Positions 1-7,752 of a stretch of DNA of 11,485 bases are shown here, one piece after another. This DNA comes from Puniceicoccales bacterium (GTDB lineage Bacteria > Verrucomicrobiota > Verrucomicrobiia > Opitutales > UBA953): contig JAITXH010000166.1 of NCBI GenBank assembly GCA_031284845.1, positions 1 to 11,485 of the forward strand. Direction: 5' to 3'. Below the pieces are notes generated by a model that saw only the letters and a program-made list of their open reading frames with translations, was not told the origin of the DNA and made no database searches. The translations under genes were made by a program, and so were the position numbers. Numbering within the stretch: the stretch's first letter is position 1; every line of letters starts with the position of its first letter.

Positions 1-72
1 TGTCTCATACCATTTGTGTCGAAATTTTTCCCTTAAGAATCGGTTCTAATCAAAGGCTGAAGATAATCCATT

Positions 73-180
73 TTTAGCCGCAAATACGCCAATGGCGCGA
101 ATAAGATCCGCTTTGCTCCAGATTTTTTGGATTTTAATTATTTGTATCTCATTCGCGACATCTGCGCATCCGCGGCTAAA
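73..180. repeat. 108-bp dispersed palindromic repeat, copy A
   Basis: The ends form a perfect 9-bp inverted repeat, TTTAGCCGC at 73-81 and GCGGCTAAA at 172-180. The arms continue as an imperfect stem: by hand, 28 of the outer 37 bases match between arm and opposite arm, and several mismatches are transitions that would still allow G-U pairs. The centre is AT-rich (about 121-143). The element matches copy B at 7750-7857 over its whole 108 bp, about 91 of 108 positions ungapped. It lies directly upstream of the DUF4838 gene. No transposase is nearby, so it resembles a non-autonomous REP/REPIN- or MITE-like element. A role in transcription ending or RNA stability is possible but not shown. Confidence 0.85.
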
Positions 181-256
181 ATGCCTCTCCGCCCGCGCGA
201 TTCCCGAATAGCGGTTATTGCGCCCGTCGCATTCCTCCCTAGCGTCTCCCGAAGTC

Positions 257-2872
257 ATGCAAGCCGGAGTGTTCCGCATCATCCTTTTTTCACTCGCCGC
301 CGTTTTCCCGGCGTCCGGGGCGGTCATGCTTGCACAGCCGATCATGCCAGCGGGTATCAACGGCACATGGTTGACACGGGAAAAAACATTCCACGGCAAA
401 ATCCACCTTCCGCAAAACCCCGCCCCTGAAGAAAGCGAGGCCGCTGCCACACTCGCACACTGGATCGAAAAAGTCACTGGTGCCGCCCCTGAAATCTCCA
501 CCGAAACGCCCGATGAGACGACCGCACCCGGCATTTATGTCGGCGCGACCCGGCAGGCTGCATTGCGCAATGTCAGCCCGCCGAACGGCCCCGGAGACGC
601 CTGGTTGTGGACGGTGCGCGACAGACACGCCCTCTTCCTCGCCGGCAATTCACCGTTGGCTACGCGCCTGGCCGCCGGTGACTTTATCCGTCAGCATCTC
701 GGCGTGACTTTTCTCTCGCCCGGCGAATGGGGCGCAGAGTGGACGCCGCGCCGCATAATCCCTATGCCGCGCGGCACCTGCATTCGCCGCCCGGCCTACC
801 GGTGGCGCACTTTTGGCATGGCGGACACGCCTGCCCAACACGAATGGATGCGCAATAACGGGCTTGGGGCGCGTCCGGCTTTTACCCATGCGCTCCACAC
901 GGTATTCGATGCGGAGACCGCGGCGGAACACCCGGAATTTTTTCCCGTCGTAAACGGTGTGCTCCGCCTCCCCTCGGAGCGTGCGGGGTATGAGCCGCAA
1001 CCCAAACTCGCCGCGCCCGGTGCCGCCGCACATGCCGCAAGGCGTGCCGCCGCATTTTTCACAGAGTTCCCGGAGCAAGCCTCTTTCCCGCTCGGCATCA
1101 CCGATAATATGACTTGGGATGAGTCTCCCGACACGCGTGCGCTAGCCCCTTCCGGGCGCTACTTCCGCGGCAAGCCCGACTACAGCAACTACGTCTTTTC
1201 CTTCATGAACCGTGCCGCCACCGCCCTCTGGCCAAGTCCCCGCGCCGGGTGGGATGCCGCCCGCTGGCACGAGCCGGGTGCTGGCGGCATTGCCGCGCCG
1301 TCGCCGGATAAATTGCTCGGCTGTCTGGCTTACGCGGATTGCGAACGTCCGCCCGACTTTGCGCTTCACCCCAATATCTTCCCCGTGCTCACTGCCGACC
1401 GTTCCCAATGGCGCGATCCGGCGTTCCGCAAGCAAGACATAAGACTCATCCGGCGTTGGGCACGCAGCGGAGTCCGCCACTTCGGCCTCTACGATTACTA
1501 TTACGGCAACGGTTACCTCGTGCCGCGCATTTTCACAGAATCGCAAATCGAATCCATCCGCCGGGGTGCGCAATACGGAGCGAGTCTGTTTTATGCGGAG
1601 ATTTACCCCAACTGGGGTTTTGACGGCCCGAAGGCATGGCTGGCAGCACAACTGCTGCAAGACCCCGGACAAAACGCTACTCTGTTGCTCCGGCATTATT
1701 TTTACGAAGCTTACGGTCCGGCGGCAGCAGCGATGGGCGACTTTTTCGACATCGCCGAACGCTGCTGGAACGAACAACCCGGCCCTGCACGCTGGCTGAA
1801 ATTCTGGCGCATGGAAAACTCCGCCGCCCTCATCTCTCCGGAGCGACAACAGCAAATGAGTGCTGCTTTGAAAACGGCGCAACAGGCATTCCCCGGTGTC
1901 AGCCGACACGGAAGAACGCCGGACAACGGGCGGCTGGCACGCCAGCAAATGCGTGTGCGCGCTACCGAGCTCGCCTTCGATGTCACCGTCCGCTTTCTGG
2001 ATTGGCAGCGCCTGCGGGAAGCATTGGCACAAGAGGATGCGGACACGCCGGAGGCGGTGCTCGCCGCTCTGCGCAACTTGGAACGCGAGGTCGGCGCACG
2101 CACGGCGTTCATACAGGCACTGGCACGCTGGCGCTCCAGCGCCTACAATTCCGGTGCGGCTCCAGACTGGGATTTCTTCCTCTCAGGAGACATCAGCGTC
2201 ACAGTCGTAGCGCGGCTGTTGCGCACCTGCGCAGCACGGTCCGACGACAGGGTCTGGAAAACAGCTTTTGCGCAGACTGCCGCTTGGGCGGCGCGGCGCG
2301 GGCTGGTCGCGCTAGCAGGCGCAGCAGCACAGCCCGACAAGCTCAGGACACTCGCAAGCGCGACATTTGCCGCAGAGGATTTCCAAGCGCCAGCACCGCA
2401 ATCCCCGCTGGCGGGACGCCCGGTCGCGTTTTTGAAACCGCCCTGGCACATGATACTTCAAAACAATGAATCCACGCATTTTGGATTTGAGCCAAACGCG
2501 CCCGGCAACACCGCAGAAGGCTTCCTGCGCATGCGCGGCTGCTCAAACGCAGTCCTCTCGCGAGATGCCTCCGGAGTCGCCGCCGGGAACTGGGTTATCG
2601 CACGCGCGGCCTACCGCGGGCGCGTGAATCCGGGCACCTACGCGGCGCTGGAGTTGTGCTTCCTCGACAAGGAAGGCAATCCGCTGAACATGCGGGCAGT
2701 TTCCGTCATTCCGCCTGCGCAAAGCACCGACTGGCGTCCCGTGGTTTGCCTCTTGCCTGTGCCTCCGGGCGCTTCCGGTGTCCGCGCCACGATTCGTTGT
2801 TCGGGGCAGGAGGCAGACGAGGCATTGGACTGGAATGCCCTTTCCATCGAGAGTCCGGGGGCCACCCGTTGA
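257..2872 (+). CDS. Secreted DUF4838-family protein with C-terminal beta-sandwich module
   Basis: The 871-residue product starts with a likely signal peptide (residues 1 to about 25; hydrophobic core IILFSLAAVF), so it should be exported to the periplasm or beyond. Residues about 50-170 look like the N-terminal domain shared by GH67 alpha-glucuronidases and DUF4838 proteins: sugar-binding-type repeats around IYVGATRQAA and a later DFIRQHLGVTFLSPGEWG stretch. Residues about 175-510 carry DUF4838 hallmarks, including HPEFFPVVNG, GITDNMTWDE, an aromatic run FGLYDYYYGNGYLVP, YAEIYPNWGFDGPK and YFYEAYGPAAAAM. A helical region follows. The last ~140 residues, from about 729, look like a jelly-roll carbohydrate-binding-type module. 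DUF4838 proteins are commonly found among polysaccharide-degradation genes; enzymatic activity here is inferred and no catalytic residue can be assigned. The ATG at 257 is preferred over a TTG at 218 because it puts the hydrophobic core at the N-terminus. The ribosome site is weak. Confidence 0.8.
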   Translation: MQAGVFRIILFSLAAVFPASGAVMLAQPIMPAGINGTWLTREKTFHGKIHLPQNPAPEESEAAATLAHWIEKVTGAAPEISTETPDETTAPGIYVGATRQAALRNVSPPNGPGDAWLWTVRDRHALFLAGNSPLATRLAAGDFIRQHLGVTFLSPGEWGAEWTPRRIIPMPRGTCIRRPAYRWRTFGMADTPAQHEWMRNNGLGARPAFTHALHTVFDAETAAEHPEFFPVVNGVLRLPSERAGYEPQPKLAAPGAAAHAARRAAAFFTEFPEQASFPLGITDNMTWDESPDTRALAPSGRYFRGKPDYSNYVFSFMNRAATALWPSPRAGWDAARWHEPGAGGIAAPSPDKLLGCLAYADCERPPDFALHPNIFPVLTADRSQWRDPAFRKQDIRLIRRWARSGVRHFGLYDYYYGNGYLVPRIFTESQIESIRRGAQYGASLFYAEIYPNWGFDGPKAWLAAQLLQDPGQNATLLLRHYFYEAYGPAAAAMGDFFDIAERCWNEQPGPARWLKFWRMENSAALISPERQQQMSAALKTAQQAFPGVSRHGRTPDNGRLARQQMRVRATELAFDVTVRFLDWQRLREALAQEDADTPEAVLAALRNLEREVGARTAFIQALARWRSSAYNSGAAPDWDFFLSGDISVTVVARLLRTCAARSDDRVWKTAFAQTAAWAARRGLVALAGAAAQPDKLRTLASATFAAEDFQAPAPQSPLAGRPVAFLKPPWHMILQNNESTHFGFEPNAPGNTAEGFLRMRGCSNAVLSRDASGVAAGNWVIARAAYRGRVNPGTYAALELCFLDKEGNPLNMRAVSVIPPAQSTDWRPVVCLLPVPPGASGVRATIRCSGQEADEALDWNALSIESPGATR

Positions 2873-2959
2873 GCATCGTTTTCAGAATAAACAAGCGCCC
2901 GGATAAACCGTGACATCCCATCGTAAAAAAAGGCTCGGAGCGCCTGCCAAAAACCGCCA

Positions 2960-4972
2960 TTGGCGCATCTTGTGATTTACGGATTTTTATCCATCTTGGG
3001 CCGTCTTCTAGCCGCATTACCGGAAGGAGTCCCGGCTGCGCTCTCCCGTGTTCTCGGCTGGATGATATGCCATTGCCTCCCGGAGCGTGCCTATGTGCTC
3101 GCCTCCAACTTGCATCACGCCTTCCCCGATAAACCGGAAGCCTGGCGCAAACGCATCAGCCTGGAAAGTTGCCGTCGGACGGTGGAGATGGGGTTGTTTG
3201 TGCTCGCGTCCCCGTATTTCAGCGAGGCGCGCATCCGGAGCATGTTCACGTCCGACCCCAAGTTGCTCGGTGGTGCGACACGGCTCGACCAAGAGGGCAT
3301 GCCGGGGGTTGTGCTGACACCGCATTTTTCTCTGATGGAATCGCTCACCCTCATCCGCGCAGTCGAGCCGGAGTTGCGGGCGGATCTGGATGTCGGCGTG
3401 TTCTACCGTCCGTTTTCTAATTCGGGGCTGGAGCGTTGGGTGAAAGCGACACGGGAGCGTTTTGGGATACGCCTGTTGTCACGGCGCGATGGTTTTAGCG
3501 AAGCCTCGGAGATCCTGCGCAGAAACGGGCGCGTGGGGGTGCTGTTCGACCAGCACACAGGGCGCCCGGGTTCATTGTCACTTTTCATGGGAAGGCTCGT
3601 CTCCACCAGTGAACTGGCCGGGCTGCTGGCGGAAAAGCACAAGGCGGGCGCATTCGTATTTTACGCAAGGCGCACGGGATTCTGGCGCGGCGTGCTGATG
3701 GGCGAACTATTGACGACTGTTGCGCAGGCCGACCGTGCAACCGTGACCATCGCCGCCAATATCTGGCTGGAGAACAAACTGCGCTCCGGCGACAACGCCT
3801 GCGCTGACTGGCTCTGGCTGCACAAAAGGTGGAAAGTCGCCGCATCCGCCAAAACGCGCTTCGCGATAAATTTGCGCCGCGACATCATGAAGGAAAGTCT
3901 GGAGGCAGCGGGATTGGCGGAATGCCCGCGCAACGAGCGCTTCTGGGTGCGGCTCCCCGGCACTATGCGCGGCGTGGTCCAGTGCATTCCCTTGTTGCAA
4001 ACACTGCGGACCGTGCGCCCGGACGCCGCCCTGACTCTATTCGCACAAAAGGCGTTCGTCCCGTTTCTGGAGCAGTTGCGCATAGCCGAAAAAGTCATCA
4101 CCTTGCCCCAAAGCGGCGGACTGGCGAACTGGCGGTTTTTCCGGCGCTTGCGAGGTGAATATCCCGACACGTATCTCGTGCTCGAACAATCCCTCCGCGC
4201 CGACATCGAGGCGTGGCTGACCGGCACACCCCAGCGGTTTGGCATCTGTCCGCGACACACATGGCGTCCCTTGCTCACCCACGCGTGGGCACCGCCCAAA
4301 GGAGCCGCCCATACGGCGCACCTGCTGGAGCGCTGGCTGCAAAAGGCGCATGGCCTCGCCGTCCCGCTGGATTTCAGCCCGCTGCGACCATGCGGCGGCA
4401 TCGTGTATGCGCCGGCGCAACTGCGCGTATCCACGCAAGCTGCGGGTGTCGCACACGGCCTGGAGCCGGTCGGTCTGGTGTGCAGCACGGATACGCGCCG
4501 CTGGCCGGTGGAGCATTGGCGGACTTTGATCCTGCGCCTGCTGGCAGAACACCCTGAGATAAAGATACGCCTGCTCGGCGGATCGCGTGACAAAACGTTT
4601 GCGGCGTCCGTCGCTGCCTCGCTGCCGGAAGATGCCGTGGAAAATCTGGCCGGAGAAACAGACTGGGCGCAGTTTGCGCGGGCCGTCGGCGAGTGCCGTT
4701 GCGCAGTCGGATGCGACAGCAGCGCAATGCATGTGGCAAACATGCTCGGAGTGCCCACGGTGTGGATTCTGGAGGGCGCAGGACGCGCGAGCATAAAGCC
4801 CGTGTTCACAGCACCCGTGGCGGAATTACAGCCGCCCGCCGGAAGCGCCCCCGGCGCGGCAGTGTCCCCGGAACATGTTTGGGCAGCCTGCGAAACACTG
4901 CTGGTGAAGCAGCCGGAGCAACCGGGCGGCCTGCCTGCAAACTCACGTCTTGAAAAACGTAGCGATTCCTGA
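2960..4972 (+). CDS. Fused LpxL-type lipid A acyltransferase / GT9 heptosyltransferase-like protein
   Basis: The 670-residue protein joins two envelope-assembly enzymes. Residues about 5-295 form an LpxL/HtrB-type acyltransferase, the family that moves an acyl chain from acyl-ACP onto a lipid A precursor at the inner membrane. Its catalytic HX4E motif is H122-E127 (HFSLME). It also has FYRPFSN, FDQHTGRPG (D197-Q198) and the C-terminal WLHKRWK. Residues about 325-620 form a GT9 (WaaC/WaaF-like) glycosyltransferase, with VRLPGTMRGVVQ at 330-341, RRWP at 513-516, a nucleotide-binding LLGGSRDKT, NLAGETDW and the donor-side CDSSAMH at 585-591. In the first motif Gly338 stands where WaaC/WaaF have Asp. 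The family usually encodes these as two separate proteins of roughly 300 and 350 residues. There is no ATG near the N-terminus: TTG 2960 or GTG 2972 could be the start, and GGAG at 2937-2940 lies too far from either. The DUF4340 gene follows after 22 bp. Domain calls are firm; substrates are inferred. Confidence 0.85.
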   Translation: MAHLVIYGFLSILGRLLAALPEGVPAALSRVLGWMICHCLPERAYVLASNLHHAFPDKPEAWRKRISLESCRRTVEMGLFVLASPYFSEARIRSMFTSDPKLLGGATRLDQEGMPGVVLTPHFSLMESLTLIRAVEPELRADLDVGVFYRPFSNSGLERWVKATRERFGIRLLSRRDGFSEASEILRRNGRVGVLFDQHTGRPGSLSLFMGRLVSTSELAGLLAEKHKAGAFVFYARRTGFWRGVLMGELLTTVAQADRATVTIAANIWLENKLRSGDNACADWLWLHKRWKVAASAKTRFAINLRRDIMKESLEAAGLAECPRNERFWVRLPGTMRGVVQCIPLLQTLRTVRPDAALTLFAQKAFVPFLEQLRIAEKVITLPQSGGLANWRFFRRLRGEYPDTYLVLEQSLRADIEAWLTGTPQRFGICPRHTWRPLLTHAWAPPKGAAHTAHLLERWLQKAHGLAVPLDFSPLRPCGGIVYAPAQLRVSTQAAGVAHGLEPVGLVCSTDTRRWPVEHWRTLILRLLAEHPEIKIRLLGGSRDKTFAASVAASLPEDAVENLAGETDWAQFARAVGECRCAVGCDSSAMHVANMLGVPTVWILEGAGRASIKPVFTAPVAELQPPAGSAPGAAVSPEHVWAACETLLVKQPEQPGGLPANSRLEKRSDS

Positions 4973-4994
4973 TTTTTGGGAATGGTCACAGCAC

Positions 4995-7169
4995 ATGCGC
5001 CTTAAACTCACCATATTCCTTCTTCTCGCTAACATCGCTACATTCGGGATGATATGGAAACTGGAACGCGACCGCGAACGCACTCCGCCTCCGGACGCAC
5101 CCCTTCTCACGCCCGATATCCGCTCAATCGCCGTCGCCGGCCCCGGCGTGCCGCAGCCCTATACTCTGGAGCGGTACCAAATCGGCGAATGGCGCATCAC
5201 AAGCCCTTTCACATGGAAAGCCGACGCGCCCGCAGTGGACAAGATTCTGGAGCAATTGCGGTTTCTCCAACTCGACGGCAGCTTTACCGTCGCCGAAGCC
5301 GAGGCCAGCGGCAGCACCCTCGCCAACTACGGCCTCGAGAAACCTGACGCACACATCACCGTGCGCGGCGATAACGCCAAGTCCGTCGTCCTTCATCTGG
5401 GGCGCCTCGTGAGCGACAGCGCCGCCGGCCCCGTCTATCTGCTTGCTCCCGGTGGGCACATCATCCCGCTCGCCACCACCGAATCCCAAAAACTGCTCTC
5501 CAGCCTTTACGTCACGCCCGATGACTTGCGTGCAAACACCATCTTCACCATGGACGCCTTTGAGGTGCGCGGCATCACCGTGCGCATCACCGGAGACGGC
5601 ACGGCCCCCGAACAACACATCCGCATCAAACGCGACCAACGCCCCATCCCCGACCAAAACGACACCGAGCTTATTTGGCGCTTCGAGGCCCCCGTCAACG
5701 CCGACGCCAGCCGCCCGTTCGTGGAAGAGTGGCTGAACAAACTCACCCAACTGCGCTACATGCGCTTCCTCGACTCCACGCCCGACCGCCTCCAGCAAAC
5801 CGGCCTCAACAATCCCGTGATGCGCCTCTCCATCGAAGGCAACAACCGCCTGCAAACACTCCTCGTCGGCGCACGTGCCCCCGATTCCGCAGTCCCGGCC
5901 TATTACGCCAAACTGGAAGACAACCGCGCCATGTTCATCGTGCGCGAATCCGAAATCAAAAACTGGCGCGATGCACTGACCATGCTGCGGGAACGCGAAT
6001 TTTTCCACTTTTACCCCTCCTTCCTCACAGAGATCACCGTGCGCGACGGCGACGGCAAATCGCTCGTCTTCCACCGCCGCTCCACAGACACAGCGCCTGC
6101 CGGCACGCAAGTTCCCAACAGCGCCGATTTAGGCGATTGGACCATTCCCGTGCTGCCCGGCTCCGAGGCCAGCGTCACACTCGCTGCCGACCCCGCTGTC
6201 ATGCGCACGCTCATCAACGCATTGCTGCACCTGAACGCTCAGGAAACGTCAGATGCCGCGATACTCCCCGAAGCACAACGCCGCCTGAGCGAGGCCATTG
6301 TCACCGACACGCCGACGGACGAGCAGCTCGCTGCGCTCGGCTTTAATAAACCGGCCCGTCGCGTAGAGCTTAATTTTAAGAACGCCCCGCGGCGCATCCT
6401 TCTTCTCGCCGCACCCGTGGCAGCCGGCACCCCCTGGCATGCCAAGCTGGCCGACCACCCCGCCGTGTATTCCATCCGTCCGGACATTCTGGATTTGCTG
6501 TCCGTCTCACCCGCGCAATACCGCAATCGCACAGTGTTCCAGCTCCCCGATGGCGCGTTCATCGCCGGAGTGAAGCTTACAGACCTCGCCACTGGAAAAA
6601 CGTTGCTGGACTCTGCCCGAATCGCCCCCGACGCCCCGTGGAACGGCATAGCGGAAGCCGGGAAATTACAGCGCCTCGCCGGGCAACTGGCCATCGTGCG
6701 TGCCGCGCAATACGCCAGTGATGTTTTCAGCCCGGAATACACCATACGTTATCTCGGCGCCGAGGTTCCCGAAGGCTGGCGCTACCGCTTGGATGCGACT
6801 TTGCGCCTTCCCAATGTCGCCACGCCGGAAGTGCGGACTCTCTTTTTCACAAAGCGTCTGGCCGGCACCACCCAAATCGCGGGCAGCCCGGCGCAGGCAT
6901 GTGTATTCCATCTGGAGCAATCTTTCATAGATGCGTTGTTCGCGCTCACCTTTGAGGTAGATCCCTCAAAAGATATCCCGCGCATAACACAACCCGCTGC
7001 CCTGCCCCCGCCACCGGTCAGAGCAACACCGCTGCCAGCGGCATCAGCACCACCGCCGGCACCGGCCAGAGTGGCACCTTTGACACCGGCACCGCAGCCG
7101 GCCAGAACAGCACCGCCGCCAGCGGCACCGCCCCCGCAGCAGACAGTGCAAAGGGCACCGGGAAGATAG
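4995..7169 (+). CDS. Membrane-anchored DUF4340 protein with three internal modules and Pro/Ala tail
   Basis: The 724-residue product begins with an uncleaved-looking membrane anchor (residues 4-22, LKLTIFLLLANIATFGMIW) followed by charged residues, suggesting an inner-membrane protein with a large periplasmic part. The body repeats a DUF4340-type module three times. Each has a W-rich start and a helix (EWRITSPF at 65, IWRFEAPV at 227, DWTIPVLP at 381), then a GL-x-x-P-like turn (YGLEKP 112, TGLNNP 269, LGFNKP 448), then beta strands with a tyrosine or alanine segment (PVYLLAPGG, PAYYAKLED, WHAKLADHP). A fourth partial start may lie near residue 548. Residues 667-724 are a Pro/Ala tail. DUF4340 genes often sit beside ABC-2/GldG-type transporter genes; none is in view, and an acyltransferase-GT9 gene precedes it instead. 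The ATG at 4995 is preferred over TTG 4950 (which would overlap the upstream gene), with GGGAATGG just upstream. Molecular function is unknown. Confidence 0.8.
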   Translation: MRLKLTIFLLLANIATFGMIWKLERDRERTPPPDAPLLTPDIRSIAVAGPGVPQPYTLERYQIGEWRITSPFTWKADAPAVDKILEQLRFLQLDGSFTVAEAEASGSTLANYGLEKPDAHITVRGDNAKSVVLHLGRLVSDSAAGPVYLLAPGGHIIPLATTESQKLLSSLYVTPDDLRANTIFTMDAFEVRGITVRITGDGTAPEQHIRIKRDQRPIPDQNDTELIWRFEAPVNADASRPFVEEWLNKLTQLRYMRFLDSTPDRLQQTGLNNPVMRLSIEGNNRLQTLLVGARAPDSAVPAYYAKLEDNRAMFIVRESEIKNWRDALTMLREREFFHFYPSFLTEITVRDGDGKSLVFHRRSTDTAPAGTQVPNSADLGDWTIPVLPGSEASVTLAADPAVMRTLINALLHLNAQETSDAAILPEAQRRLSEAIVTDTPTDEQLAALGFNKPARRVELNFKNAPRRILLLAAPVAAGTPWHAKLADHPAVYSIRPDILDLLSVSPAQYRNRTVFQLPDGAFIAGVKLTDLATGKTLLDSARIAPDAPWNGIAEAGKLQRLAGQLAIVRAAQYASDVFSPEYTIRYLGAEVPEGWRYRLDATLRLPNVATPEVRTLFFTKRLAGTTQIAGSPAQACVFHLEQSFIDALFALTFEVDPSKDIPRITQPAALPPPPVRATPLPAASAPPPAPARVAPLTPAPQPARTAPPPAAPPPQQTVQRAPGR
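6993..7166 (+). repeat. Low-complexity Pro/Ala coding tail with imperfect in-frame repeats
   Basis: This encodes the last 58 residues of the DUF4340 protein, almost entirely Pro and Ala with scattered Arg and Thr. At DNA level 7017-7043 and 7101-7127 match at 23 of 27 positions, 84 bp (28 codons) apart. A shorter related unit, GCCAGAGTGGCACC, starts at 7065, giving spacings of 48 and 36 bp, all multiples of three. The tail therefore probably grew by in-frame duplication. It could span the periplasm or cell wall as a flexible linker, but nothing in the sequence proves this. Confidence 0.6.
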
Positions 7170-7300
7170 CCCGCGCCGCGCCTCCTTTGGGCAGAGCATT
7201 TCCGGGACATCGGAATCCGCGACTTGGAAAGCTCATCTCGACATTTTGCAAGTGACCCCACAAGGTGCCGTTTTTAACCTTTTCAATCTCCTCTCAAATT

Positions 7301-7708
7301 ATGGAAAAACGCCGTCTCTGGACTCTAATTATACTGGGCATCGTGCTGGTTGTCGCGATAAGTGTCGCCTTTGCCTACACTAGCCTGACCCGTGGGCGGA
7401 TAATGTTCACCAACGGAGAATTGGCGGCATCCGAAGTAATAGGCACGAAATACGGCGCGGCATCTTATCGCGCAAAGCAAGTATCCGGCCCCGGCGGCAA
7501 CGGCTTCAGTTCGGTGATAGCGCCGGAATATGTCTTCATCGTCGACAACTCCAACTCCCGTTCCGCGTTGAAAACGTATTATGAAGTGACTCTGGAAAGA
7601 CTCTTTTGGGTGGGATGGGTCGCAAAAGAAATCAAGCAGACCCCGGCGAACAACGATCAGGAGTTGGCGACCTATCTGCAACGCCGCGGCACCCCGGCGA
7701 CCCCCTGA
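7301..7708 (+). CDS. Small single-pass membrane protein, unknown function
   Basis: I do not recognise a family. The 135-residue product has a short basic N-terminus (MEKRR) and one strong membrane segment at residues about 7-27 (LWTLIILGIVLVVAISVAFA), followed by a roughly 105-residue soluble part with beta-type segments (EYVFIVDNSN, KTYYEVTLE), one aromatic stretch (RLFWVGWVAKEI) and a Pro/Thr-rich end. By the positive-inside rule the soluble part should face the periplasm. There is no cysteine and no lipobox. It follows the DUF4340 gene by 131 bp and precedes a likely terminator, so it may be the last gene of that block. The ATG at 7301 is chosen because it starts directly with the basic residues before the membrane segment; an in-frame GTG at 7265 would add 12 residues. 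No clear Shine-Dalgarno sequence precedes either start. The hydrophobic segment and length make a real gene likely. Confidence 0.65.
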   Translation: MEKRRLWTLIILGIVLVVAISVAFAYTSLTRGRIMFTNGELAASEVIGTKYGAASYRAKQVSGPGGNGFSSVIAPEYVFIVDNSNSRSALKTYYEVTLERLFWVGWVAKEIKQTPANNDQELATYLQRRGTPATP

Positions 7709-7729
7709 GCCACTGTGCTCAACCGCATC

Positions 7730-7752
7730 TCCCGTAAGAAACGGGAATTTTT
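7730..7752 (+). terminator. Rho-independent terminator after the small membrane protein gene
   Basis: A 6-bp perfect stem, TCCCGT at 7730-7735 and ACGGGA at 7741-7746, encloses the loop AAGAA and is followed at once by ATTTTT (7747-7752). It lies 21 bp past the stop codon on the same strand. The T-run overlaps the first bases of palindromic repeat copy B. The short stem makes it a moderate rather than strong terminator on its own; the long hairpin of copy B just behind it may add to it. Confidence 0.6.

Noticed and set aside
128..155. Promoter-like TTGGAT and TATCTC elements in the centre of palindrome copy A
   Set aside because: The match to a sigma-70 promoter is poor and the same AT-rich centre occurs in copy B, where no gene starts.
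218..256. TTG start at 218 for the DUF4838 protein
   Set aside because: It would add 13 polar residues ahead of the signal peptide; the ATG at 257 gives a normal export signal.
1142..2032. 296-codon open frame on the minus strand inside the DUF4838 gene
   Set aside because: It is antisense to a strongly supported protein and shows no recognisable domain.
2940..2966. Inverted repeat GCGCC/GGCGC spanning the TTG start of the fusion gene
   Set aside because: Only five pairs with a 17-base loop; too weak to claim regulation.
3661..4989. 442-codon open frame on the minus strand opposite the acyltransferase-GT9 gene
   Set aside because: It lacks family motifs, is rich in Ser/Arg/Cys as expected for a GC-rich antisense shadow, and lies fully opposite a gene with clear domains.
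5124..6110. 328-codon open frame on the minus strand opposite the DUF4340 gene
   Set aside because: Its composition (Gly, Ala, Val, His) mirrors the codon pattern of the sense gene, and no motif or start signal is seen.
7019..7255. Frameshift of the DUF4340 tail into an alternative Ser/Thr/Gly-rich frame that stays open to 7255
   Set aside because: Both frames are low-complexity, the annotated tail ends cleanly at 7169, and the extra ~30 residues of the other frame show no conserved feature.
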